Shown here one piece after another: positions 9,902 to 22,823 of a DNA stretch of 64,000 bases. The stretch covers positions 771,064 through 835,063 of the forward strand of contig APJY01000001.1 of assembly GCA_000389735.1 (NCBI GenBank). Reading direction: 5' to 3'. Below the pieces are notes generated by a model. It worked only from the letters and a program-made list of their open reading frames with translations. It had not been told where the DNA came from and searched no databases. A program made the translations under genes and the position numbers. Numbering within the stretch: position 1 is the stretch's first letter; the number at the start of each line of letters is the position of its first letter. Source of the DNA: Sulfolobales archaeon Acd1. Lineage in GTDB: Archaea > Thermoproteota > Thermoprotei_A > Sulfolobales > Sulfolobaceae.

Positions 9902-9908
9902 TTTAAAT
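9902..9908 (+). promoter_or_regulatory. TATA box of tRNA-Leu(UAA)
   Basis: TTTAAAT lies about 25-30 bp before the tRNA 5' end, in the short gap after the homocitrate synthase gene. The spacing fits an archaeal TBP site. Confidence 0.6.
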
Positions 9909-9931
9909 CGCGAAACCCTGAACTTCAGCAT

Positions 9932-10029
9932 GCGGGGGTGCCCGAGCCTGGCCAAAGGGGGCGGACTTAAGACCCCCGTAAGAGATCCGCTGGCGTAGGC
10001 CTGCGTGGGTTCGAATCCCACCCCCCGCA
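9932..10029 (+). tRNA. tRNA-Leu (anticodon TAA) with 13-nt intron
   Basis: The 98-nt gene folds with acceptor stem GCGGGGG/CCCCCGC, discriminator A, a long variable arm (class II, as leucine needs) and T stem GTGGG/CCCAC. The anticodon stem GCGGA/TCCGC is interrupted: after CTTAAG come 13 bases (9972-9984) and then A-TCCGC. CTTA pairs with TAAG in the intron and two AGA bulges flank this helix, giving a relaxed bulge-helix-bulge for the splicing endonuclease at position 37/38. The mature tRNA has 85 nt and no encoded CCA. Confidence 0.95.
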
Positions 10030-10043
10030 CTTACCGGCTCTTT

Positions 10044-10703
10044 TCAGTCTCTCCTCCTCACGGTGAAGGATTTCTCGTCGTAAAGTATCACCTCGTTTAG
10101 CAGCTCCCTCCCGAAGTAGCCGTGCTCCACAACTCCCGGGATGGAGTCGAGCAACCTGACCAACTCCTCCAGCCTCTCCCTCTGGACGGTGATATCGATT
10201 ATCGGGTTGCCGTTGTCACTCACTACGGGCCCCATTTTCCCTTGGCCGACCCTAACTGACGGCTCGAACCCTTTCCCCTTGAGCTCGTCCAGTACAGCGC
10301 TAAGGGTGAACCACAGGACTTCCACAGGGAGGCTAAAGGACTTGGGACTCCTCGCCTTGGAAGAGTCTCCTACGTAGATTCTCCTCGCGCTGTTGTAAGC
10401 TAAGACTTTCTCTCTAGTCATCGCCCCTCCCCCGCCCTTAATGAGAGCGAACCGATCCTCGAGGAACACGTCAAACCCGTCAATATACAGCTGCGGCCTC
10501 GACGAAAGGTTCGTGACGAAGTAGCCCAGCTCAGTCAAGGCCAGCTCGGTGTCGACGGAGCTGACGATCAGCCTCTTCCCTTTAAGTGACCCCCTCTCGT
10601 GCAAGCAGGAAATAATCGCTTTGACCGTCCTCCCGGTGCCTAAGCCTAAGACGTCGATCCCGTTCACGCCTTCGCTCAGGTAGTCGCAGAGGTCCTCGAG
10701 CAC
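10044..10703 (-). CDS. rpiA: Ribose-5-phosphate isomerase A
   Basis: RpiA interconverts ribose-5-phosphate and ribulose-5-phosphate, feeding PRPP and nucleotide synthesis (PRPP synthetase is at 48.5 kb). The 219-residue protein has the Rossmann-like start LGLGTGRTV, the IDGFD motif with aspartates 75 and 78, LIKGGGGAMTREK with Lys89 and Glu98 (the catalytic base in the family) and VGQGKMGPVV. The second aspartate motif is IDGFDVF, not the common IDGADEVD, but the catalytic positions are kept. It is convergent with the tRNA-Leu gene and is transcribed away from the rRNA operon. Confidence 0.93.
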   Translation of the reverse strand: MLEDLCDYLSEGVNGIDVLGLGTGRTVKAIISCLHERGSLKGKRLIVSSVDTELALTELGYFVTNLSSRPQLYIDGFDVFLEDRFALIKGGGGAMTREKVLAYNSARRIYVGDSSKARSPKSFSLPVEVLWFTLSAVLDELKGKGFEPSVRVGQGKMGPVVSDNGNPIIDITVQRERLEELVRLLDSIPGVVEHGYFGRELLNEVILYDEKSFTVRRRD

Positions 10704-10812
10704 GGAGGAAGATAGGTTCCGCGGGTAAAAGCTTAGCCCTCACGCGGGGCTAATACTTTCGATCCTTTAATCGCGCCTCTTCGGTAGCTTATGATGGTAT
10801 TCCCCGCGGAGA

Positions 10813-10832
10813 AAGAGAGTTAGCTTTAAATC
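10813..10832 (+). promoter_or_regulatory. rRNA operon promoter (BRE/TATA)
   Basis: A purine-rich stretch GAAAGAG followed by GCTTTAAATC (TATA core about 10825-10831) is the best archaeal promoter ahead of the 16S gene. It predicts transcription from about 10855 and a leader of roughly 150 nt. The GC-rich leader that follows holds the 16S processing stem and small hairpins. The 10704-11002 gap contains no coding sequence that I can support. Confidence 0.65.
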
Positions 10833-10967
10833 ACAGACACGTAGAGTAACTAATCGCACGCTTCCCGCCGGAGAAATCCGGGGGAGCGGGACGCTCACAA
10901 GTGGAGGGATGAGGACGCCGGGACAGAGCCCGTCGAGGGCCTAACCCCGGCAAACCTCATCTCTGAC

Positions 10968-11001
10968 AGGGGTGCACGGGAGACGAAAGGCCCCTTACCC
11001 C
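10968..11001 (+). other. 16S rRNA processing stem, 5' strand (BHB motif)
   Basis: AGGGGTGCACGGGA (10968-10981), GACG, bulge AAA and then a GGCCCC-rich helix pair with 12518-12551 downstream of 16S. The partner strand carries CGTC and bulge CAA. This is a textbook 3-nt bulge / 4-bp helix / 3-nt bulge recognised by the archaeal splicing endonuclease, which excises pre-16S rRNA. Confidence 0.9.
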
Positions 11002-11002
11002 G

Positions 11003-12495
<1,493 letters not shown>

Positions 12496-12517
12496 TATCT
12501 CCCCCGCCCATATCTAA

Positions 12518-12551
12518 GGGGTAAGGGGCTCGTCCAATCCCGTGCACCCCT
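12518..12551 (+). other. 16S rRNA processing stem, 3' strand (BHB motif)
   Basis: This strand pairs with 10968-11001: GGGGTAAGGGGCT, CGTC, bulge CAA, then TCCCGTGCACCCCT. Together the two strands form the bulge-helix-bulge that releases pre-16S rRNA. Confidence 0.9.
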
Positions 12552-12632
12552 CACCCGATGCAGTTCCCCTTGGCCCGAGGGGAACGAAGGGCAAAGGGCC
12601 CGATTCCAAGCTTCACGCTTGGATAGGGCTCA
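12552..12632 (+). other. 16S-23S internal spacer, no tRNA
   Basis: The spacer holds two simple hairpins (GTTCCCCT/AGGGGAAC and CCAAGC/GCTTGG) and no tRNA. Many euryarchaea carry tRNA-Ala here; its absence is typical of Sulfolobales. Confidence 0.85.
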
Positions 12633-12675
12633 ATGACGCCGGCAGGGCTGCCCGTCCAACGGCCATCTAGGGATC
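12633..12675 (+). other. 23S rRNA processing stem, 5' strand (BHB motif)
   Basis: A 20-bp outer helix (12633-12652), CGTCC, bulge AAC and a 15-bp inner helix (12661-12675) pair exactly with 15714-15756, whose strand carries bulge AAA. This is the bulge-helix-bulge for release of pre-23S rRNA. Confidence 0.92.
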
Positions 12676-15713
<3,038 letters not shown>

Positions 15714-15756
15714 GATCCCTAGATGGCCGGACGAAAGGTAGCCCTGCCGGCGTCAT
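15714..15756 (+). other. 23S rRNA processing stem, 3' strand (BHB motif)
   Basis: GATCCCTAGATGGCC, GGACG, bulge AAA and a 20-nt helix strand (15737-15756) complement 12633-12675 exactly apart from one G-T pair. Confidence 0.92.
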
Positions 15757-16114
15757 CGGGCCAAAGTCCTTCCCTACTTTAAGCGTCAATATACACGGAA
15801 ATTACTGGCATTCGGTTGAGCCGTCTTAGCAGTTTCTAAGTTCCTTCAATTCCTTCTTTAACCTCTGCCTCCGTTTCCGCTAGCATTCCTCCCCCTTCTT
15901 CGTGACAACGGAGACGTAGCCTTGGGTAGAGGCAGTTGAGTATTGAGTAGAAGAGCGTTAAGCGAGCTTAGCGTCGGAACCGATTAACAGCCCACTCGGG
16001 AGACTCGTGATGTATTGCTCACGTTAGTCTCTCTAGTTAATAAGTAGGATTTTGCGTCCTACTAGATTGGAAAGATTTTTAACTGAGATCAGTTACAAAT
16101 TATCTCGGACAAAA
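15757..16114 (+). other. Intergenic region after the rRNA operon, mostly featureless
   Basis: These 358 bases hold no convincing gene, tRNA or 5S rRNA. Pyrimidine-rich runs such as CCTTCCCTACTTT just after the 23S trailer could serve as a terminator. At the right end are a hairpin and the peroxiredoxin promoter, listed separately. A short minus-strand frame near 15840-15890 has a good AGGAGG-type site but only about 16 codons, so I do not call it. Confidence 0.5.
16044..16094 (+). promoter_or_regulatory. Peroxiredoxin promoter with two inverted repeats
   Basis: From left to right: the hairpin GTAGGA-(loop)-TCCTAC (about 16045-16063), a TATA-like ATTTTTAA (about 16075-16082) and the perfect inverted repeat AACTGA-GA-TCAGTT (16081-16094). 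The last covers the region where transcription should begin, 21 bp before the ATG. A repressor bound there would block RNA polymerase, so it is a good operator candidate. Confidence 0.5.
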
Positions 16115-16807
16115 ATGAGCAGTGAAAGGATTCCCCTAATCGGAGAGAAGTTCCCTGAGTTAGAGGTAGTGACCACCCACGGTAAGCTCAAACTGCCAGA
16201 CTATTTCACCAGTAAGGGTAAGTGGTTCATTTTGTTCAGCCATCCTGCTGACTTCACGCCGGTCTGCACTACGGAGTTCTACAGCTTCTCCAAGTACTAC
16301 CCCGAGTTCGAGAAGCTCAACACCGGCCTGATAGGCCTCTCAGTGGACAGCAACATCAGCCACATAGAGTGGGTGCAGTGGATAGAGAAGACCTTGGGCA
16401 TGAAGGTTCCCTTCCCCATAATAGCTGACCAGCTAGGCGAGGTCGCGAAGAAACTGGGGATGCTCCACGCCCAGAGCGCCACCCAAACCGTTAGGGCGGT
16501 GTTCGTGGTCGACAACAAGGGCATCGTAAGGACGATACTGTACTACCCGATGGAGCTCGGCAGGAACATAAAGGAGATCCTGAGGGTAGTTGCGACCCTC
16601 CAGATTCTCGATAAGACCGGCAGGGTAGCTCCTGCCAACTGGCCCAACAACGAGCTGATCGGCGACAACCTGATAGTGCCCCCGCCTGGTAACGTTGAAG
16701 AGGCTGGCCTGAGGCTGAAGCAGTACAAGGGCTACGCCTGGTGGTTCACCTACAGCGAGGCCCCCAAGGAGGAAGCGGAGAAGGTGAAGAAGTTAGCCCC
16801 GACCTGA
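16115..16807 (+). CDS. Peroxiredoxin (Prx6-like, one-Cys type)
   Basis: This thioredoxin-fold peroxidase reduces hydrogen peroxide and organic peroxides in the cytoplasm. The 230-residue protein has the peroxidatic motif [10 protein letters not shown] (Cys51, with Pro and Thr of PxxxT/SxxC) and the C-terminal arm [11 protein letters not shown] that builds the decamer in archaeal enzymes. There is no other cysteine, so a resolving cysteine is missing and it should work as a one-Cys enzyme. The ATG at 16115 matches the family start better than the upstream in-frame start at 16052, which lies before the promoter. Palindromes in the promoter suggest oxidative-stress control. Confidence 0.95.
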   Translation: MSSERIPLIGEKFPELEVVTTHGKLKLPDYFTSKGKWFILFSHPADFTPVCTTEFYSFSKYYPEFEKLNTGLIGLSVDSNISHIEWVQWIEKTLGMKVPFPIIADQLGEVAKKLGMLHAQSATQTVRAVFVVDNKGIVRTILYYPMELGRNIKEILRVVATLQILDKTGRVAPANWPNNELIGDNLIVPPPGNVEEAGLRLKQYKGYAWWFTYSEAPKEEAEKVKKLAPT

Positions 16808-16857
16808 AGACCTAAATTTTATTTTGTTTTTCCTCCATATTACACCTTCGACCATTC

Positions 16858-17427
16858 GTGAGCGGGCTTTCCTTCAACCTGTCTGAGATCCTTAACCCTA
16901 GGGCTTCAGTCCTCGTGGTGTGGGACGTTCAGAACGCACTAGTGAATTCCATCTTCAACAGGGACGAGTTCATGAACGCGTTGAACCAGACGATTTCCGC
17001 CGCCAGGAAGGCCAAGGTGCCGATTGTATTCACCAAGATAACTCCCTACCCCAGAGGATTCGAGCCCGAAGCGTCCAGGTACGTCTTCAGGTCCAGGAGG
17101 TGGGGCCCGAGGGACCTGGACCTCGCCGTTAGGCCCATGAGGAACGACATAGTAGTGAACAAGAACACCTGGAGCCTGTTCGTGGGGACGAACGTGGAGC
17201 TCCTGCTGAGGAACGCCGGGATAAGGACCGTGGTGTTCACCGGGATCGCGACGGAAGTAGGGGTCGAGACGAGCGCCAGGCACGCCTTCGCGTTGGGGTT
17301 CATCCCGGTGATAGTGAGGGACGCGGTGTCCTCATACGACAGGGAAGCCCACGAGAGGTCGTTAGCCAACTTAGCCAAGTTCTTCCCGGTCATAACCTCA
17401 AAGGAGCTGGTTAACTACTGGAAGTGA
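16858..17427 (+). CDS. Isochorismatase-fold protein lacking the catalytic Cys
   Basis: The 189-residue protein has the isochorismatase/nicotinamidase fold. Asp23 in VVWDVQN and Lys102 in [10 protein letters not shown] occupy the usual triad positions. The third residue, normally Cys in a GxATxxCVE motif, is Gly135 in [13 protein letters not shown]. The non-prolyl cis-peptide motif GIATE is kept. The enzyme is therefore unlikely to act through a thioester and its substrate is unknown. It starts on GTG, about 40 bp after the AT-rich stretch AATTTTATTTTG that serves as TATA. It follows the peroxiredoxin gene but appears to have its own promoter. Confidence 0.85.
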   Translation: MSGLSFNLSEILNPRASVLVVWDVQNALVNSIFNRDEFMNALNQTISAARKAKVPIVFTKITPYPRGFEPEASRYVFRSRRWGPRDLDLAVRPMRNDIVVNKNTWSLFVGTNVELLLRNAGIRTVVFTGIATEVGVETSARHAFALGFIPVIVRDAVSSYDREAHERSLANLAKFFPVITSKELVNYWK

Positions 17428-18649
17428 CTTTCTTTTTGATTATGTTCGCTACGTTGTAGCCTTGTACTCCAAGTATTTGTCCTCCTGGATAAGCCCCAGC
17501 GCTGGCCAGGAAGAGGTTCTCGAACTCCGTGTGATAACCCGGCCTGTTCTCGAAGAGGTACTCCCTAGTCATGGGCAGGTGGTTGACCTGGGCATAGGGC
17601 AGGAAGTAGTCCCTCTCGACCTCCTCGGGGGTGACCTCCTCGTAACACCTGACTTTCAGCCTGAGGTCCTTAACGAAGTCCTCGAAGTCACCCATCATCT
17701 CGAGCGTTATGCCCCCTCTAGTAGGGTCAGCCAAGCCGGGGAATAACGCCTCGCCGTACTCCGAGTCTATTATGCTTTGCATGAACCTCTCCAATCCCTC
17801 GATCTTAGGGGGCTCCTCGAGCACCGCGTTCACCTTCCTCCAGCCTGGGGTGCCCAAAGGTGAAACCCTCTTGCCCAAGAGTCTCCACAGCGCTACGGGG
17901 CTCCCGGCGAAGACGAAGTAGTCCGCCTCGAAGGCCCTTCCGTCCCTCGTCACTACCCTCACTACCTTCCCGCCCTTCTCGACCACCTCTATCACCTCCG
18001 CTTCGGTCTCCACCCTGAGCCCCTCCGCGAGGACGTCAGCTATTGTACCGTTACCTCCCTTGACCAGTGACCAGTTCGGCGAGTAGTAGTAAGCGATTAC
18101 GACCGCCGGTGCGGAGAGCGAGCTGGGGTAAACGTAGAAACGTCTGAACTCTTCAGGGACGTACCTCTTGAGCACCTCGCTGGCCGATTGGGTCGCGAAC
18201 TCCTCGAGGCCTGATCTCTCCAACTCCTCCCTCAGCTCGCTCAGGCTCCTCGGCCTCTCCACGAAGAGGAACTTGGAGTAGAGCACATCCCTGACCTTCA
18301 TGAGCTTCTCGTCGAACTCGGCCAGGCACTCGTATCCCAAACTCCTCAGCACCTTCCTCCTGTACTCGGGGTTGACGAAGAAGGGAATTACCTTCCCTGA
18401 GACTAGAAAGACCTGAAACGGGTCTGTCCTGACTAATGGGATCTTGTACTTATCGACGAGCGCCTTAGGCATGAGTCCCAGGACGTAAGAGACCCTGCTG
18501 ACCTTCGCGTTACATAGCTCCGTGGTCTCGGTGAGGCCCCCTATCTTCTTCCTGGCCTCCAGGACAATTACGTCCAGCCCAGCCTCCTTCAGCTCCCTAG
18601 CCGCGATGAGCCCGTTGTGGCCCGAGCCTATGACTACCGCTCTAGGCAT
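17411..18649 (-). CDS. CrtI/phytoene-desaturase-like FAD oxidoreductase
   Basis: The 412-residue protein has the amine-oxidase/CrtI-type FAD fold: N-terminal [19 protein letters not shown] and [12 protein letters not shown], and C-terminal [21 protein letters not shown]. The central substrate domain is diverged. I prefer the ATG at 18649 over an earlier GTG, because it leaves 5 bp after the upstream gene's stop and begins directly with the FAD strand. It is the last gene of a four-gene operon with phosphomevalonate kinase and diphosphomevalonate decarboxylase, so an isoprenoid substrate (lipid, carotenoid or quinone side chain) is a fair inference. Its 3' end overlaps the convergent isochorismatase gene by 17 bp. 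Confidence 0.8.
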   Translation of the reverse strand: MPRAVVIGSGHNGLIAARELKEAGLDVIVLEARKKIGGLTETTELCNAKVSRVSYVLGLMPKALVDKYKIPLVRTDPFQVFLVSGKVIPFFVNPEYRRKVLRSLGYECLAEFDEKLMKVRDVLYSKFLFVERPRSLSELREELERSGLEEFATQSASEVLKRYVPEEFRRFYVYPSSLSAPAVVIAYYYSPNWSLVKGGNGTIADVLAEGLRVETEAEVIEVVEKGGKVVRVVTRDGRAFEADYFVFAGSPVALWRLLGKRVSPLGTPGWRKVNAVLEEPPKIEGLERFMQSIIDSEYGEALFPGLADPTRGGITLEMMGDFEDFVKDLRLKVRCYEEVTPEEVERDYFLPYAQVNHLPMTREYLFENRPGYHTEFENLFLASAGAYPGGQILGVQGYNVANIIKKKVTSSS

Positions 18650-18654
18650 GGGCT

Positions 18655-19086
18655 CTAAATGAGGAACCACGTACCTAAAGCTATCGCCCCCAGCCTATTC
18701 CTCGAGTCGTAAACCCTCGCCTCCACAACCACGAGTGTCCTACCCTTCCTTGTCACCGTCGCCATAACCCTAAAGGGTCCTTCCCTAAGGGGCTCGAGGA
18801 AGTTCACCTTGAGCTCCGCCGTCACCTGGTCGTCCTTATCGTTCACCGTTAGAACCGCTAGTCCCCCTGTGAAGTCGACGGCCGCACATATCATGCCGCC
18901 GTGGATCGATCCTCCCGGCCTGGTCAAGCTCTCCCTATAGGGGAACTCGGTAACGACTTTCCCCTCGCTCAGCTCCAATACCTTTAGCCCTAAGTGGTTC
19001 GCTATGGGGTCGTTGGCGAGGAGTTCGTTTAACGCCCTTAAGTCACCCATGATTCTCCTGAAGACCTTCACCCTTGACTCGCTCAT
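18655..19086 (-). CDS. PaaI-family hotdog thioesterase
   Basis: This 143-residue hotdog-fold protein should hydrolyse an acyl-CoA thioester. The family signature is visible as GGSIHGGMICAAVDFTGG, with the acidic residue in the central helix, followed by the strand TAELKVNFLEPLREG. It lies between diphosphomevalonate decarboxylase (9 bp upstream) and the CrtI-like flavoprotein (5 bp downstream) on the minus strand, clearly within one operon. A thioesterase here could trim acyl or acetoacetyl-CoA-type intermediates, but the substrate is not shown by the sequence. Confidence 0.85.
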   Translation of the reverse strand: MSESRVKVFRRIMGDLRALNELLANDPIANHLGLKVLELSEGKVVTEFPYRESLTRPGGSIHGGMICAAVDFTGGLAVLTVNDKDDQVTAELKVNFLEPLREGPFRVMATVTRKGRTLVVVEARVYDSRNRLGAIALGTWFLI

Positions 19087-19095
19087 CTCGGCTCA

Positions 19096-20085
19096 CTACC
19101 TGTTGGAATCCAGGACTTTGGGACCAGGACCAACCCTCGAGATTACTATTTCGGTTATTCCTACCTCCCTCATTATGCGCACGACCTCCTCCGCCTCGTC
19201 CTCTGTAGTGAACACGTGGGGGTTTGGCCCGGCGTCGAACGTGTAGCCAGCTATGCCGCTCTCCTGGATCCTCTCAATCAAGGCAAAGGAGATATCGTTC
19301 AGGTAGAAGGTGGAGGGCCAGGAGTCCAGAATGACCGCATGCATGCTGTTGCTGTGCCTCATGGTCCAATAGTAGAACTCCCCTTCGTCCTTCCTCCTCA
19401 CGGCGTCTATAACTTTAGGCAAGGTCTCCTCGACGAACTTGAGCCTGCACTCCATCAGCGGGGAGCTGGAGACCCTCAGCATCCCCTTCCTAGAGGAGAC
19501 CTTCTTCTTCTGTCTCCCGACGATCCCTATGACGTCGACCAGCTCCGGCCAGTGGGTTTCGGGGAAGACCTGGTAGCAGAAGCTGTCCTCGCCGTCATCC
19601 CTCGTCCCTTTCTCCCAAAGGACGAAGCCTCCCGTCGTGCTCCTGCAGGCGCTCCCGCTCCCGAGCCTAGCTATCTTAGAGAGCTCTATTTGGCTCAGAG
19701 ATAACCCTAAAGCCTCATTGAGGGCGACCACTAGGGCGGCAATCCCTGCCGCAGACGAAGCTAGGCCAGCGGACTTCGGGAAGTTGGTTTTAGAGCGAAT
19801 GACGGCGTGGAAGTCGCCGTAAAGCCTCCTGAACGCCTCTAGAACCCTACCGGCGTACTCCTCGAACTCTTCCCCGGTGACCTCCTCCCCGTCTATGAAA
19901 AGTCTACTTGTGCCGGGACCGTCTTCCACAGAGACCTCGGTATCTACCCTTAGGGCTTCGAGCGAGATCGAGAAGCTGGAGTTAAGGGGGAGGTTGAGCT
20001 CCTTATTCCTTTTCCCCCAGTACTTGACTATGGCTATGTTGGAAGGCGCCTCCGCCCTAGCCTTCCTCAACCCTGAGCCCTTCAT
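19096..20085 (-). CDS. mvaD: Diphosphomevalonate decarboxylase
   Basis: The enzyme converts mevalonate-5-diphosphate to isopentenyl diphosphate with ATP, the last step of the eukaryote-like mevalonate pathway found in Sulfolobales. The 329-residue GHMP-fold protein has [23 protein letters not shown], the nucleotide loop [24 protein letters not shown] and the C-terminal [11 protein letters not shown]. Its start lies 29 bp inside the phosphomevalonate kinase gene, with a purine-rich AGAGGA just upstream. The product feeds archaeal membrane lipids. Confidence 0.95.
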   Translation of the reverse strand: MKGSGLRKARAEAPSNIAIVKYWGKRNKELNLPLNSSFSISLEALRVDTEVSVEDGPGTSRLFIDGEEVTGEEFEEYAGRVLEAFRRLYGDFHAVIRSKTNFPKSAGLASSAAGIAALVVALNEALGLSLSQIELSKIARLGSGSACRSTTGGFVLWEKGTRDDGEDSFCYQVFPETHWPELVDVIGIVGRQKKKVSSRKGMLRVSSSPLMECRLKFVEETLPKVIDAVRRKDEGEFYYWTMRHSNSMHAVILDSWPSTFYLNDISFALIERIQESGIAGYTFDAGPNPHVFTTEDEAEEVVRIMREVGITEIVISRVGPGPKVLDSNR

Positions 20086-21007
20086 CCTCTCTTAACCTGA
20101 TCACTTTAACTCCTTCCCTCTCCCAGGCCCTTGCAATAGGCTCGACGTCTTCGGCTATGGCGAAGACGCTCTCTAAACCGGCTCCGGGGGAGAGCGAGGC
20201 TATAGCGTCGTTGGCGTAAGCTATCGCCTCTAACCTCCTCGTCCTCTCGTTCTCTATTTCGACTCCTATCAGGGACTTAGCCAAGGCGTTAAGCAACTCC
20301 CTCGCCACCCTAAGGTGCTGGACGGCGGCGTAGATCCTCCTCGCCCTCAAGTACTTCACGGCCCACTCGTTCTCCTCGTTTATCATACTCATGTACTCCT
20401 TGAACTCCTGGCGTTCGGAGACTTCGATGAACCTCTTGACTAAGCCTACAGTCTCGGCGCTCTCCCCCAAGAAGCCCAGGACCATTTGGTAGTTCCCCAA
20501 GCTCAGGGGATCGCAGTAGCAGTCCATCTTCTCGATAGATGAAAACCTCCTGTAAACGATGGAGCCGTAGACCGCGGAAGATATGTCGAACCCGCTCCCT
20601 ATACCCTTCTGCCTTATGAAGTTGGCCCTTTGGGCGAGCCTGTGGATCTCATCCCTGTCGATCCTCCCTCTAGCCTTCAGATAAAGGCAGGCAGTTAAGG
20701 CCACGGTCGAGGCGGAGCTGCTCCCCAGCCCGGTCTTCCTACCCTCTATCGAGAACTCTGGGTCGTTGATCAGCCTTACTCTGAACTTTCCAAAGTCGCC
20801 GAGCTCCTCGTTAAGCACGGTCAAGACGCTCTCGATCAGCTCGTTTCCCTTGCCCTTATACGTCCCGTAGCTGGTCTCGAAAACCCACTCGTCGCTTTCC
20901 TCGGCCTCACACCTCACCCTCTTGTCGACGGCTATCACGTGACTTATCCCGCCAAAGACTACGGAGTAGCTCCCTATCCACAGCACCTTGCCGGGAGCCG
21001 AAATCAT
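20057..21007 (-). CDS. Phosphomevalonate kinase
   Basis: This GHMP kinase phosphorylates mevalonate-5-phosphate to the diphosphate, the substrate of the next enzyme in the operon. The 316-residue protein shows [18 protein letters not shown] at the N-terminus, the ATP loop [14 protein letters not shown] and the C-terminal [14 protein letters not shown]. Most archaea use a different route through phosphomevalonate dehydratase; Sulfolobales keep this kinase. It is the first gene of the operon and is divergent from the aldo/keto reductase, with a 28-bp gap that must hold both promoters. Confidence 0.93.
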   Translation of the reverse strand: MISAPGKVLWIGSYSVVFGGISHVIAVDKRVRCEAEESDEWVFETSYGTYKGKGNELIESVLTVLNEELGDFGKFRVRLINDPEFSIEGRKTGLGSSSASTVALTACLYLKARGRIDRDEIHRLAQRANFIRQKGIGSGFDISSAVYGSIVYRRFSSIEKMDCYCDPLSLGNYQMVLGFLGESAETVGLVKRFIEVSERQEFKEYMSMINEENEWAVKYLRARRIYAAVQHLRVARELLNALAKSLIGVEIENERTRRLEAIAYANDAIASLSPGAGLESVFAIAEDVEPIARAWEREGVKVIRLREDEGLRVEEG

Positions 21008-21035
21008 TTAGTGCTTCATCGCTAAGAGATGCTAA

Positions 21036-21842
21036 ATGGTAAATGAGCTCTGTGACAAGAGGGTCTTCCCAATAGGCCTCGGCACTTGGGGAATAGGGGG
21101 CGGCTATTGGAGGAGGGACGAGAGCAGGGACAAGGAGTGGGTTGAGGCTATACGGTACGCCTTAGGTAAGGGGATAAACGTCGTCGACACGGCCGAGATG
21201 TACGGCGACGGGCACGCGGAGGAGCTCGTCGGGAGAGCGATAAGGGAGTCAGATAGGGAGAAGCTGGTTATCATAACTAAGGTATGGCCCAACCATCTGG
21301 AGCCCTCAAAGCTCAAGGCCTCAGCTAAGGCCAGCCTCAGGAGGCTGGGGGTCAAGCACGTTGATTTATTATTGATTCATTGGCCGAACCCCTCGGTTCC
21401 CCTTAAGGAGAGCGTGAGGGCTATGGAGGAGCTGATCGACGAGGGGACGGTTTACTGCATAGGGGTGAGCAACTTCGAAGGTGAGCTCTTCGAGGAGGCG
21501 ATATATTCCGTCTCCAAGTACGAAATAGAGGCTAACGAAGTCCTGTACAACGTGCTTGAAAGGAGGGCGGAGAGGACGGTTCTACCAATCGCTGAGAAGA
21601 ACGGGGTGAAGGTGATAGCCTACTCGCCCTTGGCTCAGGGGAGAGTCTTCGCGGACGGTAGGGTGAAAAGCCTCGCCGAGAGGCTGGGTGTGACCCCGAC
21701 CAACTTGGCTCTGGCCTACTTAATCCCTAGGGCTGTCCCGATACCTAAGGCCGAGAGGAAGGAACACATAGACGATATAGTGAGGTCAGCCAACGTTACC
21801 CTGCCCGAGTGGGCGTTCAAGGAGGTGTCCTCATGGAAGTGA
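21036..21842 (+). CDS. Aldo/keto reductase
   Basis: This 268-residue TIM-barrel NAD(P)H-dependent oxidoreductase carries the complete catalytic tetrad: Asp51 and Tyr56 in VVDTAEMYGDG, Lys82 in ITKVWP and His115 in LLIHWPNP. C-terminal IPKAERKEHI forms the cofactor phosphate site. The substrate cannot be told. It is divergent from phosphomevalonate kinase and overlaps the following winged-helix gene by 10 bp, suggesting joint transcription with it. Confidence 0.92.
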   Translation: MVNELCDKRVFPIGLGTWGIGGGYWRRDESRDKEWVEAIRYALGKGINVVDTAEMYGDGHAEELVGRAIRESDREKLVIITKVWPNHLEPSKLKASAKASLRRLGVKHVDLLLIHWPNPSVPLKESVRAMEELIDEGTVYCIGVSNFEGELFEEAIYSVSKYEIEANEVLYNVLERRAERTVLPIAEKNGVKVIAYSPLAQGRVFADGRVKSLAERLGVTPTNLALAYLIPRAVPIPKAERKEHIDDIVRSANVTLPEWAFKEVSSWK

Positions 21843-22459
21843 TGGATAAGATAACTAGGACAGTCCTGTCTTACATAGCCGCTAAGGGGCCCGAGGGAGC
21901 AGAGGTGGAGGACGTATACAGGGGCCTCTCGCTGATATTCGACAGGGACTCGTTGGCGAAGTCGATAACGAACCTAATCGCTCGAGGTTACGTGAACGTC
22001 CTAAGGGACGGCGACTCAACTAAGTTAATAGCCTCTAAGAACGTCAGGCTTTCCGTACTCGTCCTCGAGTTGCAGAAGCTTAAGCTTGCCGCTTACATAA
22101 AGAATTTGGCCTCCAAGAGACAGGAATTGGTCGGATTACCTCCAGAGAAGAAAGCTGACGAGGAAAGGAGGATAAGTCTCGAGATCTGGGCGCTATTGGG
22201 ACAATCGTTATCGACGCTTGCCAGATCCACGCCAGAGCTGACGGTTCCCGAGTTCGTCGAGGTGGTTGAGAAGCTGTGGTCTCCGTTACTTTCCGCCCTA
22301 AGGGTTGAGATAGTTCCTGATTCTGTGACCTCTGAGGAGTTCCTCACGTTAGCCAAGAAGCTCCTGGGTGACTCAGAGAGCAGGGCAATAGAGGCGTTGT
22401 TAAGACAGAAGAAGGCAGTGGATGGAAACCAGGGTTCCGATAAGAACGACTACGCATAA
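21833..22459 (+). CDS. Winged-helix-like protein of unknown function
   Basis: I do not recognise the family. From the ATG at 21833 the product has about 208 residues. The first 70 look like a winged helix-turn-helix (DKITRTVLSYIAAKG, then ARGYVNVLRDGDSTKL). The rest is helical and charged, ending in a hydrophilic tail. GGAGGTG at about 21821-21827 is well placed for this ATG, so an upstream in-frame start at 21809 is less likely. It overlaps the end of the aldo/keto reductase. It could be a regulator. Confidence 0.7.
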   Translation: MEVMDKITRTVLSYIAAKGPEGAEVEDVYRGLSLIFDRDSLAKSITNLIARGYVNVLRDGDSTKLIASKNVRLSVLVLELQKLKLAAYIKNLASKRQELVGLPPEKKADEERRISLEIWALLGQSLSTLARSTPELTVPEFVEVVEKLWSPLLSALRVEIVPDSVTSEEFLTLAKKLLGDSESRAIEALLRQKKAVDGNQGSDKNDYA

Positions 22460-22472
22460 TATTTAAATAGAC
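22458..22472 (+). promoter_or_regulatory. Promoter of the HTH/membrane-protein pair
   Basis: AATATTTAAATAG is a strong TATA element about 65-70 bp before the GTG start at 22533. It predicts a leader of about 35-40 nt that would contain the GGTGAT Shine-Dalgarno site at 22523-22528. Confidence 0.6.
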
Positions 22473-22532
22473 GTAAGAGAACATAAATCATTCGAGATAA
22501 TCCGTGTAGACTAAATCGAACGGGTGATATCA

Positions 22533-22823
22533 GTGAGGACCAAAAGGGACAGGATCGACATAATGAGGGACATTCTAGATAACGTAGGAAAGGGCAGGAA
22601 CACTTTATCGGCCCTGATGAAGTACGTAGGACTATCAGCCTTAACTTTGAGGACTTATCTAACTCAAATGAGTGAGAAGGGACTAATTGCTGAGAGCGAT
22701 AAGGGTTACGTCCTCACGGAAAAGGGAAGGAGAGTCCTCGAGCTCCTAAAGGAAGCTACAAGCCTCGAGTCGCGCTTAATGTATATAATGGCCGAGCTCG
22801 CTAGGGAGATTGAAGAGGTTTGA
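22533..22823 (+). CDS. Winged-helix DNA-binding protein (96 aa)
   Basis: This small regulator-like protein begins RTKRDRIDIMRDILDNVG and has a complete winged helix: recognition-helix region LSALTLRTYLTQMSEKGLI and wing YVLTEKGRRVLELL. It resembles the archaeal wHTH proteins of the PF14947 type. The GTG at 22533 is favoured over GTG 22524 because GGTGAT sits 5 nt before it. The stop overlaps the TTG start of the membrane protein downstream by 4 bp, so the pair is translationally coupled; a DNA-binding protein linked to a membrane partner could be a sensing pair. Confidence 0.85.
   Translation: MRTKRDRIDIMRDILDNVGKGRNTLSALMKYVGLSALTLRTYLTQMSEKGLIAESDKGYVLTEKGRRVLELLKEATSLESRLMYIMAELAREIEEV

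Noticed and set aside
15840-15890. Short minus-strand frame with a good Shine-Dalgarno-like site
   Set aside because: It has about 16 codons and no support from composition or known families.
15757-16050. Possible 5S rRNA after the 23S gene (a CTCACGTTAGT match)
   Set aside because: The rest of the 5S consensus and its stems are missing; the short match is chance.
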